Of a DNA stretch of 64,000 nt, positions 10,706-23,789 are shown piece after piece. Within the stretch, counting starts at the first letter, position 1; every line of letters begins with the position of its first letter. Below the pieces are notes generated by a model that worked only from the letters and a program-made list of their open reading frames with translations, had not been told where the DNA came from and made no database searches. The translations under genes and the position numbers were made by a program. This DNA comes from Ptychodera flava (Eukaryota > Hemichordata > Enteropneusta > Ptychoderidae), in contig NC_091931.1 in assembly GCF_041260155.1 (NCBI RefSeq), forward strand, positions 29,012,541-29,076,540, given 5' to 3'.

Positions 10706-12556
10706 GGGATGGACCATTAGACCTTGGGAGGGGGTGGTCACAATGAAATTGTGAAATTTTTTTTTTTACGATTGTAAATTTCTGAAATTTTTTTTTTCCA
10801 ATTGAGATTAGCTGTGCAATTTTTTTTTTCAGAGTAAATTTTCAGATTTATAATTTTTTTTAGTTCGTCGCTGTCAGAAGATAAAGAGGGCAAAGATGTG
10901 GTGCCAAGCACCACATGCAGCAATGCAAGCGGTCACGGGGGCAGGTCAGGAGAGGGGTGTCCCCCTCCTGCCGTTGGAGCTTCTGAAAAATAGAGATAAA
11001 ATGGTGTTATTTGGTGCACTTGGGGAGTATTTTTGCGGGGAGTGGTCAGGAGGGGTGTACCCCTCCTGCCATTGGAGCTTTTGAAAAATAAAGATTAAAA
11101 TGGTGTTATTTGGTGGCACTTGGAGAGTATTTTTGCGGGAGGTGGTCAGGAGGGGGTGTCCCCCTCCTACTGTTGGAGCTTTTGGAAAATAGAGATTAAA
11201 ATGGTGTTATTTGGTGGCACTTGGGGAGTATTTTTGCAGGGGAGGTCAGGAGGGGGGTGTCCCCCCTCCTGCTGTTGGAGCTTTTGAAAAATAGAGATAA
11301 AAATGGTGTTATTTGGTGGCACTTTGGGAGCATTTTTTTCGGATTACACATCTTCCTCTGAAACATGGTCTTCTTGCTCCTCAGTAGCTTCCTATAGTTT
11401 GAAAATTGACTATTTTGGTTTCCTGGCTTCCCTTCCTACTGCGTGGTGAAATGGCTTCATTCACCCCACCAAACATCATGCATATCTCATGATTTACAAT
11501 TGATTTTGACAAGCTGAGAAGCTAAAATAAGCTAAATAATATAGTTAAATTTGCATATTTGTGTTTTTAGAGCAATTGTTGCCCTTTTTTGATCAAAACA
11601 TCTATTTCTCTGTAGCAGCATGTCTAAATGATTGGATGTGTATAGATGTGTTGAGATTTCAATATTTGTCTTTTTAGGGCAATTTATGCCATTCATGGTC
11701 AAAAAATCTGTATTCTCTGAAAGGGCTTGTCCAATTTCTTTGAAATTTGCTACACAAAAACGATTATTCATGCAGATTTATTCAGTATTTGCTATCGAGA
11801 AACTTTCAAAGTTCAACCCCTTTTGTGTGTTTTTGTGTTGGGATTTGTTGGATAGATGGCATTCTACGTAGTGTATTGTTGAATGTTAAAACATGTGTTG
11901 CTGTTGTTTTTTGAGGCTGTTTTTGAGAAAAAAGAATTGAAAATGCCTTTTAAAAGCAAAATAATACATAATGACTTGATATGTGTTTTATCATTATTGA
12001 CGTGTTTCTACTTGTTCACCCATTCTTGCATTCATCATTGCAATAAAATGCTGTGAAAAAAATGAAACTGATGTGGCCTGCATCTGTTTACCTTGATCTT
12101 AAAAGGCAAATACAACTTTCTGTCTTGACAACCATACCATAGTTTCAATGTTTTACCTAGTGTACCTGCTTGGTTTGTACGCAGGAAACAAGTAGAAAAC
12201 AGGTTCTATAATTTCATAATTTTCAAGTGATCAGAATACAAAAGTCCTGAAAAGATAAGATAATCACAACTTCCAGTATAAGGGATACAGTCACTCTAAA
12301 TGTATAAATTAAAATTAAAAATGTTCCGGGAGGATGTACTAAAAAATACAGAAAGTTGCTTTCTGTCGGTAAAATCTAAAAAAAATTCAAAATTTTAAAG
12401 ACTTTTGCAGATTTTTTTTTTACACCTTTGTCTTCTTATTTATTTTTTTTTTATTTTGCAAACTAGTTTGAAGATTTTTTTTCCTAACTTTCTGCTCTGA
12501 AATTTTTTTTTTTCTGTTTTTGACCACCCCCCTCCCAAGATCTAATGGTCCGTCCC
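10706..12556. mobile_element. PIF/Harbinger-like non-autonomous element nested in the TTAA element
   Basis: The ends are GGGATGGACCATTAGACC and the inverse GGGACGGACCATTAGATC, each followed by a TGGGAGGGGGTGGTCA-type stretch. TTA stands on both sides (10703-10705 and 12557-12559). A 3-bp TTA/TAA target duplication with GGG-starting TIRs is the PIF/Harbinger signature. No transposase frame is present. A second, truncated copy in opposite orientation lies at 30735-31796. The interior carries a roughly 100-bp minisatellite and AT-rich sequence. Confidence 0.7.
10930..11340 (+). repeat. ~100-bp minisatellite, about 4 units
   Basis: Units contain GGTCAGGAGGGG, GTGTCCCCCTCCTGC, TTGGAGCTTTTGAAAAATA and TGGTGTTATTTGGTGGCACT. 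The GGAGCTT block recurs near 10976, 11073, 11176 and 11277, giving a period of about 100. The related copy at 31490-31560 has only one unit, so the array expanded after the two copies separated. Confidence 0.85.
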
Positions 12557-13563
12557 TTAGGCCTATAATCCAAATGATAGTGTCGCTAGTAGACCTACCG
12601 GAGAATGGAAGAATGACCGTCGCATTGTCGATTGAGTGTACTAGCCGAAAATCTGACACTTGTGTCAGTTGCGGGCTTGCCTTTACGATTGTCATCGTGT
12701 ATTGGGGAAACGCCAAGTACACGGCCTCGGCTCCTGGCTCCACGTAGTGTGTGACACTTAGCCTGCAGCGAAGTCAACCTAATCCCCACCGATAAGCGTC
12801 ACGGCAATAAATATTACGTGATTTTTTGTATGCTGTATTAATATATAGACTCTAAAAAGTAGAAGAACCTAAAAGTCTTTGCTTTGTTCTGTCATTTCCC
12901 TCTCATTAAAGTTTACAGGTAGGCTTGAATCATGACCATGCCTGGACAAGGCCACTGCAGGTAGCCACTGCAGGTCAGCAGCATTTGAAGAGCGCCCTCG
13001 CGCGACGAACCCGGGAGAGCATGGTTTATCGCCAGAACCTGTAAATCATAGTTACATTTTGCAAAATTGTGAAAAATCGAGCTCGGTGACCTACTAAACA
13101 AAATGTGGTTTTGAAAAATTCACAAAAAGAGCTATTATTTAGCAAAGTTTGAGAAAATTGACATTAGTAGAAACTATCAATAATTAATAAATTACCCTCT
13201 CCCATTCCTAAAATTTGGGGCATATTTGTTGCAATTTTGGTTAAAAAATAAATATCATGAATTTTTAACTCAATTTAATGTAAGTAAAATCTTCAAAGTA
13301 GCTTAGCTTTATAATTTCTTTATTCTTTACAGTGTAAACATGAAAAATGCAATCATGATATAAATATGAAAATGATGACCTGTTTTATTGATTTTAGTGA
13401 TTTTGTGAAAAACCTTGAATTTTTAATGTCATTTTGTAAAAAAAACAAGCGCGGTGACCCATCTTTTTTCCCAGTTTTGGACTATACACATATGTAGGTA
13501 TTCAAAAATCCCCATTTGAAAAAATTGACATTACTTTTACTTTTTCCGATCGTACATCCTTAA

Positions 13564-16500
13564 AGGATATAAAACTATCGCAGTTGGTTTTCATGATATC
13601 ATGAAATGAAGACAGTAACAGTAAAAGTGTCTAATAATGAAAAACTCAAGACAAACGTAAAACACCTCGTTCGGACGGAAGGTTTTTATAGTCCTTGTTT
13701 CATCTAGCTAGTGATTTATAGTACCACAAACTTTGGGTTGGTTCTGACAAGAAGTATTTGGTTATCACCTAAATATTAATCATCTACTTGGTTGTGAATT
13801 TTGGACATCGTTTTGGCTTGAGGACAAATAAGACATGGGACATCTGATAGTTTGTTGTACACTAGTCTGAAAACCCTTTCGTGCACTGATTTAATTGGTG
13901 TTACCTGGCCTATCTCAGTCAGCCAAACATCATTCTCGAGCATACGAATAGTCTTTGCAAGCCATTCATTTACACTTCAGACTACTGTCTGTTTTTACAT
14001 TTTCATTCGAGTATTCACATTGAAACATAACGTGGTCTTGATCAAAAAATATTTGAACGAGGGTTTTCAGTTAGCTATGGGGACTTTTACCTTTTATGGG
14101 CTTATAAATTTCAGTTAATACCTTATTTTTACCGAGTGTACCATTTTTCCTTTAGTACATATGCACTATCTAGCGTTATGTACGTCCCATACAAATGAGT
14201 GAAATTACTAAATATTGGAGTTTGCATCGCTTCAAGTTTCAGACATTTTGTAAGTGACAGTTTCTTCTTATGAATTCACCTTGTCACGGATGTTTATGAA
14301 GTTCTTTTATTGACATATTTTAGTGTTTCGATGTGTAGGGCTGGTTTCCTTAAGCTGTTAATAATGTTATATCACATGGGTTTCTGTCCAGATAAACAAG
14401 TTGTCCTTAAGACAAACAAATCTGGAGTTTATACCCACTGAATGAATACGTTCTGCCTGGACACCTCAAAAATACCAAGGCAACGGATATGTGTTCACAA
14501 CACGTTGATCTCAGTGTCTTGAATTTAAACCCCAGCTGGCAAAGGTCCAGGATCGTGAATAACTATAAGGTGTTAAAAAGATTGTGAGGTACTTCTGTCT
14601 TTTGTTCTCCTTTGAATTGCAATTGTTTACATAGGTCAGAGGCCAACGCCGGGAGAACAACAGGTTTCGCACATTGACATCAAACACAAAAACAACCAAT
14701 ATGGTATTGTTGTTAGTCGGTATTTTTCCTAGTCACCTAGGTCATTTCACGTTCTAATCATCGGACTTTCCTGTTCTCGGTATTTGCATGCGTGAGTGAG
14801 AGAATCTGTGAGGCTTGAAAACGTCGCCACTTTGGAAGAAGCAAACACAATTGTTTAGTTGTGTAATTTGGAAATTCAAATGCACTAGATTGAATGAGGC
14901 TGGTGAAAATACAACTTGCATAGAAGACGTACGGGATCTTGTCCCTTATGACGCTGATAGTTGTACCCACAACGATGCTATTTAATTCTTCTGTTTGTAG
15001 AATAGTGAATCCAACTTTCCAAGTGACGCAAAATTGGTTCATTTCATGCAATTAATCACAAATTCCCTTAGACCATTACACAATATCGCGAGTGATACCG
15101 AACAATGATAGAAAAACCTATTTCATACATTATCGAATGCAAGGGTAATAATGTTGAAATTACAAACTGATCAAAGCATAAGATAACAAGGAACATTTAC
15201 TCGATATTTTTCAAGCTGTTAAATATTTCAGGGTATTTTATCACAAGGTTGCAAATAATTAGTGCATGTGAAAATTGAAAGAAAAACAAATTACAAGAAG
15301 AACGAAGAGAAAATAAACGGACTTTTTATAAGTCCACATTGTCTGATTGTGTGCTTTTAAACTATAGGAAACACGAATTAGAATTAACATAAAACCGGAC
15401 GTCCCGGACACAGTGAAAGAAAACACATGTTGAAACGATATGGAAACATACAACTTACAAAAAATTCATGTTGCCAAAATAGAGCCTAGTTATGCTAGAA
15501 GAAATCAATCGATATACGTTTTATAATTTTTGCAGAGCCATTGTACTTACCTTCACTTGAAGACATGGTCCTTCTACACTAGGCCGTTCAAGCCGAATAA
15601 ACAGTCGAATTTAATCTTCTCCGGGAGGCCACTTGGAAAAAAGGAAGACAATCATATGTAAATTTTAGGATGATGTAAGTAAGAACTTGCCAAATTTCCA
15701 GCCATATACTTAATGTACTTGTCGTTTCAAATATATATTCCCCGTCTGAAACATGTAGATTGACGCGTTCTCTATTCTATATCAATGTGACCAGTGAATG
15801 CTAGTTGAAACTTTGTCACTATGACACCATGAAGTCACACATTTACAACACACATATGCACACGCGCACATAATGCACATAACACACCCATACATCGGGC
15901 AAACGAAATGCTGATAATTTGGACCATCAATTAAATTCCTGAGCAATTCTTCACATATCCGACTGTATCTATTCTTTGACGTTAAACTGCACATCGTAAT
16001 TCATATTAACATATTCGGATGCTTGTTCACGTTCCATCGCTGAAATTTAACTTTCGTTTTAGTCCTGTGCATGTTTAACAAAGTAGGATACAGCGATGAA
16101 CGCATTTTTCTTGCAAACGAAGAACCTCTCATGTATCTCCTGTAGCCGATTTACAAGTTCTTTGATCACAAATGTTGTAAAACAGATGAAAACATCTACC
16201 TGTTTGGTAGAATTGAGTCCGTTCGTTCACTTTCGGTTTGAATTCTAGCTGAAAAATTCACGTCTTATTTGCGAGGGCCTGTCACCAGCTGTTCGGCTTC
16301 ACTTAGCTCAACATTGTGTGTGAATTTACAGGGAAGATGAAAACGACTTCTGGCATTTCTCTAGTCAAGAGAAATGTACAGAAATAAACAAAACAAAAGA
16401 CAACAACAACAAGGGACTAGGCGTTTATCTGGGCACGTTTGACCACAATACTATTCTGTAGGCAATTATGATTCACAGAGGCAGTGTGATATGTCTCAGT

Positions 16501-17669
16501 TATTTGGTGTTTGCTACGAATTTCAAGGCGCTGATGTATCTTACACTTTAGGGTTGGATAGATATAGTAGGCAATAGTTGGTGCTAGAGTGCCCAGTTAA
16601 TGGTGGCCTGTTCTATAGTTTGTGACCGGGTATACAGTCGTTCGTGGAAATGATTGCAGCAACTGGTATATACCATACCAGACCGGCCGCGACGGGTGGT
16701 GTGCAGAAATGTTTCTTGGCCACCGGGTAATATGCAAGTTTTTTGTGGGTCACAGTATTAGTGCAAAGATGTTCGACAAACCAGTCGCAAAGACGACGTT
16801 TTGTTTCGCCAATATAATAGTATGCTGCAGCGTTTACGGCTAGTACAGTAAAACAACATATTGGCCGACGTGCCCGTCAGTTCGTCGGAAACCTTTGTTT
16901 TAAAAATGTTAGGGCAGGTGCTGCAAACTTGACGGCCACATAATAATATGTTGGTTGTGCGGTGGCAATTCGGTTAAATTGGAATGAACAAGCCGGTCTT
17001 GATTATTGGAGTCAAGTCGAAATGCCACGATAGGTGGGGGATGCAGAAAAAATATGACGGGTGTTGGATGACTTACGTAAAATAGAAAACTCCTCGAAAA
17101 TGATTTACAAATACTATGGTTTAAAGGGTACGTGGTCAGTTAACACCGGAGGAATGAGATCGCGCTGGGAAGGGCTGGTTGCCACAGTCCGTCCACCCAC
17201 GTGGCCGAGGCTATTGCCACGCGCGTGGCAATGGACACTCCGTTAATAAAATGCTTTCTCTTCTGCTAATGGTTTGACGCGCTGCTAGCTGTGTCATATA
17301 TAGAGTAAGTATAACCCCATGCAATAGACAAAGTACTTGCATATGCTAGTGTCTAACGGGTATTAAAAGTCCTTTTAATCTGAGCAAATTGTCTCGAGTG
17401 CATATAAATTGCATAGTAGACGACGAATCGCCACTGACGGAGACTGTAATACGTGGAGAAATGAAACCGATATGTCTGAAACAGTAGAAGTAATTCCATC
17501 TCAGTGTGAAAATATGACACAAATTCAACTCAGTTCAAATTTTAAACTGGCCACTGCACTCTAGTATCAGCTGCAATGAATGTTCAATTCATCGCGTTCG
17601 ATCTTTTCCTTATATTTCATTGTTGTATCCTATTCTTCTTGCATTTCCAAGTTACTCCAATGTGTTTTA
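13564..17669. other. 4.1 kb without a recognisable gene
   Basis: Only short open frames (60-97 codons) occur, and none has a domain motif or a convincing splice-bounded exon. Positions 16600-17260 are somewhat richer in GC, with GGCCGAC/GCCACGCG patches, but carry no conserved protein signal that I can see. No tRNA or rRNA pattern was found. Confidence 0.4.
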
Positions 17670-17705
17670 GTGCTAACGAAGGGTTGAACCCGAAACGTCC
17701 GTGTT
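17670..17705 (+). ncRNA. Possible hammerhead ribozyme remnant of a retroelement
   Basis: CTAACGA, a GGGTTGAACCC mini-hairpin and CGAAACGTCC follow in the order of a hammerhead core (CUGANGA, stem II, GAAA). One core base differs from consensus (CTAACGA instead of CTGACGA). Penelope-like retroelements are known to carry such motifs. Stem I and the cleavage triplet are not obvious, so this is a suggestion only. Confidence 0.3.
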
Positions 17706-17953
17706 TTTTTATCCTTTGCAGTTTACAAGGGTTTTTATTTCCCGCTGGTCGGTCAGTATTTTATTGTATCATATCGATAGACAGTCACTGTCTATGATTC
17801 TTCCTTCAGACTTCACGACAGCAATCAACGCAGTCATACATTATATCACTTCGTTCGTGAATCGATACACGACGGCCGCTGGGCGGTATGCTTCTGATGC
17901 ATATCACACAGTGGGCGTCGTGCATCGATTCACTACTACAGTCGACTGTTTTA

Positions 17954-18688
17954 TCACCCCTATTTGTAACAATCAACCCTATTTGTAACACTAACCCAAT
18001 TTGTAACAAAAGTTAACCCAATTTGTAACAAAACCTAATTTTCAAAAAAACTTGGCCGTATTTGTTGAAATCTTGATGAAATTATGCATATTTGTATTTT
18101 TGGGGGCAATTTTCTTTTTTTTCCTTGTCGAAACTCATTTTTTTGAAACTGCTCGTCAGATTAAATTTCGTTGTGCAGGTTCCTAGGGATAATATGCCTA
18201 CTCGTAAAAGATAATCAAGTTGAGCAGATACATTTCCAAATGTTTGTTTTGGGTAATTTTCACCAATGTGTCACCCCTATTAATTTTGTAACAATCAACC
18301 CTATTTGTAACAAAAGTTAACCATAGGGTTAGTATGATTTCTGTCAGAAAACAAGATGTTTTAACATTTTGACCGAAATTGGTGAAAACTACCCCGAAAC
18401 AAACTATTGGCATGTATCTGCACGACTTTATTATATCTTACGAGTAGGCCTCTTATCCCTAGGAACCTGCACAACGAAATTTAATCTAACGAGCAGTTTC
18501 GGAAAAGATGAGTTTCGACAATGAAAAAAAGAAAATTGCCCCCGAACATACCAATATGCATATTTCATCAAGATTTCAACAAATACGGCAGAGATTTTTT
18601 GAAAATCAGGCTTTGTTACTAATTGGGTTAACGTTTTACAAATTGGGTTAGTGTTACAAATAGGGTTGATTGTTACAAATAGGGGTGA
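17954..18688. mobile_element. Long-arm hairpin (foldback) element with TA flanks
   Basis: TCACCCCTATTTGTAAC starts at 17954 and its inverse closes at 18688. TA stands outside each end. The two arms, about 17954-18267 and 18374-18688, are inverted copies over roughly 310 bases, with motifs such as AACACTAACCCAATTTGTAAC in reduced form and GTTCCTAGGGATAA. The roughly 100-base loop holds a third, short copy of the terminus (near 18272-18325). There is no coding capacity. TA targets fit Tc1/mariner-type mobilisation. Confidence 0.72.
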
Positions 18689-18701
18689 TACAACTGTGCA
18701 T

Positions 18702-18725
18702 TATATATATATATATATATATATA

Positions 18726-18773
<48 letters not shown>

Positions 18774-18781
18774 TATATATA
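18702..18781. repeat. (TA)n microsatellite
   Basis: About 80 bases of almost pure TA, directly after the hairpin element. Confidence 0.95.
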
Positions 18782-18789
18782 TGAAAAAC

Positions 18790-21700
18790 GGGGATTTCCG
18801 GTTTCCTTGTGATTTACATGTAAGCTTAACGCTTGTCAGTGCAAGGACATTTAAAATATTCAAGTGAAGATAAATAATCGCAACTCACGTGCATATAAGA
18901 TTTCTGAAAGTATGCCGTTCCGATAGGAAACCTACCGAGTTTGAGTACGTAGATCAAAATGAACGTCACCCGGTAGGCTGCAGACGTCCCCAGTAGGTGA
19001 TGGTGTGATCGGGCCGTCGAGTGGAGTGAAGGCCGACCGGTTGTTGCAGCATAACTTAAATGTGCCAGCACCCCTAACTCTTTGTATATTGCACTGTGAC
19101 CTGACCTTTTTTCTGCAGTGAGGGAGCTTTCAGTTACTATGGCTGCAAGCCGCCGACGACCCGACTCCCACCGGCAATCTGTTACTACGGCCGGGGACAC
19201 CTGGGGGTTTGAAAAATACTACTATCTGACTATGAGGGTCACTTGATTTCAAAAAATGTTAACCGACTCTTTTGAGTAGGTAGTTTTTACAATTTTAACA
19301 CACACACATAATTTGACAACCCATGTAATCAACGTTCCCTCAACATTGTCCCCGTGTTAAAACTGCCAAGCAGAATAACTTCATAGCGAGCGTCTTTCTG
19401 TATCCATAGCTTTCGTTTCAGTTGATTACATGTGTTGCCCAGCTTAGGGGTGCTTCCGAGTTCAGCGCCAATTATTTACGGAAATACCGAGAAATAAAAA
19501 TAGAAATGTAATTGTACCCCGCTTTTTGAGAAAAACCTATCAAGTATAGTATTACTCCCCAATCGTTGTACACTTTGACGAAAAAGCCACGTTAAAGCAG
19601 AAAGTGCTTTTGATATATAGAAATATCTTGACTTGATACGAAACGAATCTCACCGTGTAAGCTTACGTGTTTTAAGTGACGCTGACAACACTAACTTGTA
19701 TAAAGAATAGTCATTCTCGGGCGATTTCGCGGCCCGAAGACAAAATATGTTTGAGTCACAGGGATTCGAGGGAGAGAACCTCAAATATATATTTTCGATG
19801 AGGATAGCTCATGTGCTTTATAATGGATTCTGAGGCACTGATACTGATACAATTCAAATAAATGCTGAGTAGACGTACGAGAATACATTGGAATTCAGTC
19901 GAATTCAGTCTAGCAGCTGTGCATCGTCATCATGATTCAGCCGCACCAAAAAAGGAAGACAAAAACCTCAAACTTCATATCTGAGGAGTAAAACTTCTCT
20001 GAAGAAAGTGCTACATAACATTCAGCATCTTTGATCTCTTGCTGCAGTATGTGCGTCTCTGACATAATTGCAATTAATGCCGAGTCCCTTTTTTGATCTG
20101 CTACTGAGTAAAACAAAACAAAACAAGATTCGGCTCCCGACAATATAAGCGAAGAGGGACTGATTCAGTCTGTTCTGAGAGAGAAAGTGTCTTCGGGCGA
20201 CGGCGTCTGGAAACTGGGCTATATGAAACAAAGCTACAGCGGATTTTGAATCTTTTGCGAGTCTTTACTGTGTACAGATCCAAGATGACTGTTTTCTTTA
20301 TGTAACTAACACAAGTCACAAGATTCCGAATGAATATCACTACAACAGAACGTTTTTAAAGTATTCATCCGTACACTCTTAGGCCTACTTGACGTCTGCA
20401 GCAGCCAGATATTAAAGGGAACGAGCTGTTGATCGCTACAATCTGTGTACAACCTTCTAGAACCCTCATTTCCTGCACGCCCATTGAATGGCTCCGTGGC
20501 GCTCACACTGAACAACGGTGCGGGTGCAATTTATGTAATGACGGATCAGACATGTCATTTGAACAGTCACAAACTTTTACTCACCTTCAGAAGTCTCTCT
20601 GTAATATGTTATGTTGAAGGTCATGAATTGCAAAAGAAAAGTACACTGGATTGTGGTTGATGGCCGAGGCGTTTACTTGAAATACACTCATACTCATGTA
20701 CGTGATTATTTTGGGACGCTTGTGAATATTACAGTCTATTGACGTATTGGAAGCGTTCTGAGAATAGCTTTCTCAGGAATTACCAGGAATATGAACAAGG
20801 GAGCGAGAACACTTCTTTCTTTTTCGAAAAATTAAAAGTCTTTGTCATTTGGACTTCTAGCGTTATTGTGCGCTTCGAGGAATTGTTGTGGAAAATACCG
20901 ATCAATGGCTCTTTTCATTGAAATTGAAAACACTGAGTGACGTATCTTCCCCTGTCGCTGTCATAAAAGGCAGATTTTGTGACCTCTTGTAGGGCAATCA
21001 CTAAATTTTGGAAACATTGAAGTTAAATAAATTTATTCAATTTTCAGAGGACGAGAATATTTTCCATTATAAAATATCACCCTACTCGTAATCAGCGCAC
21101 ACTCTATTTAATTTGTTCTAATGACAAGGGAGTGCCAGTGGACGCTCAGGTATGGTCTATAAATCGAACTGTCGAATTCTCGGGTGCTTGCTGTCCTCCT
21201 GAACAGATAGAGTATAAAATCAGCCAAGGTATGTTTAATCGGCTAATGATAATCTGCGAAATGACGAAATGGCGAAATCACGAGTTTTTTCCAAATAGCA
21301 AAATGAAGAAATGAAGAAACTACACACAGAGAAATTACCTCCCAGCTATGCTTTATAATCGTCTCCTACTGTTACTAGTACAACATTACCTGTAATACGC
21401 CATGTTGAACAGATTCACTGAATTTGACTTTATTCAGATGAAACTCAGCAGATTTGCTTATAATTTCCAACCTGCATGGCATACACATGGGTTTTGGAAT
21501 CCACCGTGCAGATTGCAGTGTTCACCGGGTATTTCGGCTTAAGACCGACGGCTTGCAGACTAAATAAAATTCCGATCATTAATCATCCGGAGAAAATGGG
21601 ACCACTAAATAATTACCACACCACCACAATGAGTCTTTACGAGAAAGTATTATAATTTTAAGATTCTCTCATAGAAATAATGAATTAAATCATTACAAGG

Positions 21701-23190
21701 ATTTCATATGAACCAATGAATAGCTGTGCCATGTTGAAGGACGGGACAAGAAGTCGGGAGGGGCACATCGTAACCACTGCCAGGGCTGAACACTTTTGTG
21801 CTTCTGACATGTGTAATCATGCACAGACTGACGGGTCATCTAGGGTCACGATAGCCAATCACTGTCCCTTTGGAAATGTGCTCTGTCGTATTCATTTTGG
21901 CCCTTGTGAGTACTCGTAACAAAATCATGATAGATTGGTATTGGTAGCTTCCAACAAAACATTGTACTGACGTATTCAGAGCGTTCTTATTGTACTCTCT
22001 TATGGAAATAGCATGAATATGACAAAGGGTTTGATGACTAATGATCTTTGCGTACCTTGGTAAACAACGTCTCGATGCCAAGACGACCTCAGTTCATTGT
22101 TATGAACCTACTTTTAATATTCACATTCAACAGTTAAAGTCGGGGATGACCGAACAAAGTCTTTGATAACGAAAGAAAGTGTGAATTTACCAACATTTGA
22201 AGTACAAGAACGTAATGCCTAGTGTTCAGCCATAGGGAAAAAGTCATTTTTCGATTTTCACACACACAAAAAGTAAGCAGGCACTTCGTTCACTCCTCAG
22301 GCTTCAAAACGAGTCCGAGCAAGCAGCAGAAATGTAATGTTTTGTCAAAATATTTCCCCTTAAACAGTATCTGAGAAGCATTCTAGGAAAATCAATGCTC
22401 CCCTTCTTGCCTACCCATCCTTCTTTACGACACTCACGCGTACACTGCGTCTCAAAAACGCGGAATAAAATAATTTTGCAGTCTTTTGACCGAAAGGGAT
22501 TACAGACAAAGTGCCATCTCTAACCGTTAAATTCTGTCCGTTGCTGTAGTCGTTACACGTTCATCACATTAGCGTGGCATGGAATATTTTGTATACGTTT
22601 TACAAAAAAAACACCATTCCGTGAACCGCAGTCTTTTGTCGCGAACAGTACAAAAGGAGAAGAAATGTGCGGACAACTTAGCAAGTCCACGTGACCTGCT
22701 CGGTCATCTCCACTGACCTGCCAGGTTAAAATATTGATAAGTGACTCTCGCATAGGATAGGGACGACTTGAACTTGATAATGAAGGGAATATCTCGTTTC
22801 CGTGAAGACCTTGAGCATTCAGCAGGGAGAGATTTCGTTTGAAAGGGTACATAATATAAGTCATATTTAATAGTTGTATTTGTCAGTCGTTTTCGTTATC
22901 TTGCTGTTATGACCAAAGATGTACACGACAAGATTAAGTATCAATGAAAGAGCGCGAAGAGCTTAATAAAAATTGGGAATGAACAATGATGTTGCTGTAA
23001 CTTTTGCCATCCTTAACAACGTCCCTCGGAAAACGCCACACTGGCGAAGATTTTCCTTTTCAGAATAAAATCTTAGGAGCTTTCAGTGGGACCATTTAAT
23101 GTCTGGTATTTCGAATGCCACCCAGAAACTTATTCTTCTTATGGAGGAAACCTTCGTTACTTTTACATGTAAAATGTTAAAGCTGCTGTT
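18790..23190. other. 4.4 kb without a recognisable gene
   Basis: Open frames are at most 124 codons and show no family motif. Positions 18960-19200 are locally GC-richer. No clear inverted-repeat element, exon or RNA gene could be supported. Part could be regulatory or intronic sequence of a gene outside the window. Confidence 0.35.
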
Positions 23191-23197
23191 TCTTTAA

Positions 23198-23540
23198 GGT
23201 AGTAGGCACCTTGAAGGTGAAAGACTTAAACTTTTGCTCAAACTTTACTCCAGGAATATATCAACCATTCTCTTTCAAAATCAAGAATAAAAATCACGAA
23301 TAACTGTGCAAATTGTGGTACAAGAGAAACAAATTACCTAAAATTTACCGAGATTTGAAATTCAAAATGGCCGCCATCCCTGTGTTAACTCTATGGGAAA
23401 ATAAAATTTTCGATTTTCTAAAAACTAAGACGGTGAAAAGTTTTCTTACATCAAGAGCTTTAAAATGAACACCCACAAGTGGTGTATCAGAAAAAAATTG
23501 TAACAGTTTGAGAGTCAGCTGTATCGGTCCCCGACGTGTA
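23198..23540 (+). mobile_element. TTAA-type MITE, decayed copy
   Basis: Follows TTAA at 23194-23197 and begins GGTAGTAGGCACCTTGAA. It aligns along its length with the complete copy at 45089-45440, including AATGGCCGCCATCCCTGTG. The far terminus is no longer recognisable. Confidence 0.65.
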
Positions 23541-23789
23541 ATAAGGGACATGGACAACAAAATTATGTGATGGTAGTTCTTGGTTGGAATCTAAAATGGC
23601 GAGACTATTTGAGCGTTTTCAAAGGAAATGCACCTTCAGTTTTTGAGTTCACAATTACTACCTGGTATATATTTGAATTACTCCATTGCATTGCTCCTAT
23701 AAACAAGAATAAGGCAGTATGTACTGCCTGTGGTATGGATTTCACTTCCAAACACCAAGAGACAACCTATCCACCTGCTGCACATTCCT

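Larger units (their letters stand above)
10417..13559. mobile_element. TTAA-flanked DNA transposon remnant (Kolobok/piggyBac-type target)
   Basis: GGATATACGATCGGAAAAA begins at 10417 and its near-perfect inverse (GGATGTACGATCGGAAAAA) ends at 13559. Each end is flanked by TTAA (10413-10416 and 13560-13563). A TTAA target is typical of the piggyBac and Kolobok superfamilies. Removing the 1.85-kb nested element leaves about 1.3 kb with no recognisable transposase, so this is a non-autonomous derivative. Two imperfect copies of a CGGTGACC motif occur internally near 13084 and 13452. Confidence 0.7.

Noticed and set aside
10896-11871. Short frames inside the Harbinger-like element
   Set aside because: They lie in the minisatellite or AT-rich filler and are not conserved as frames in the second copy.
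18654-18867. Frames rich in IY repeats
   Set aside because: Direct translation of a TA microsatellite.
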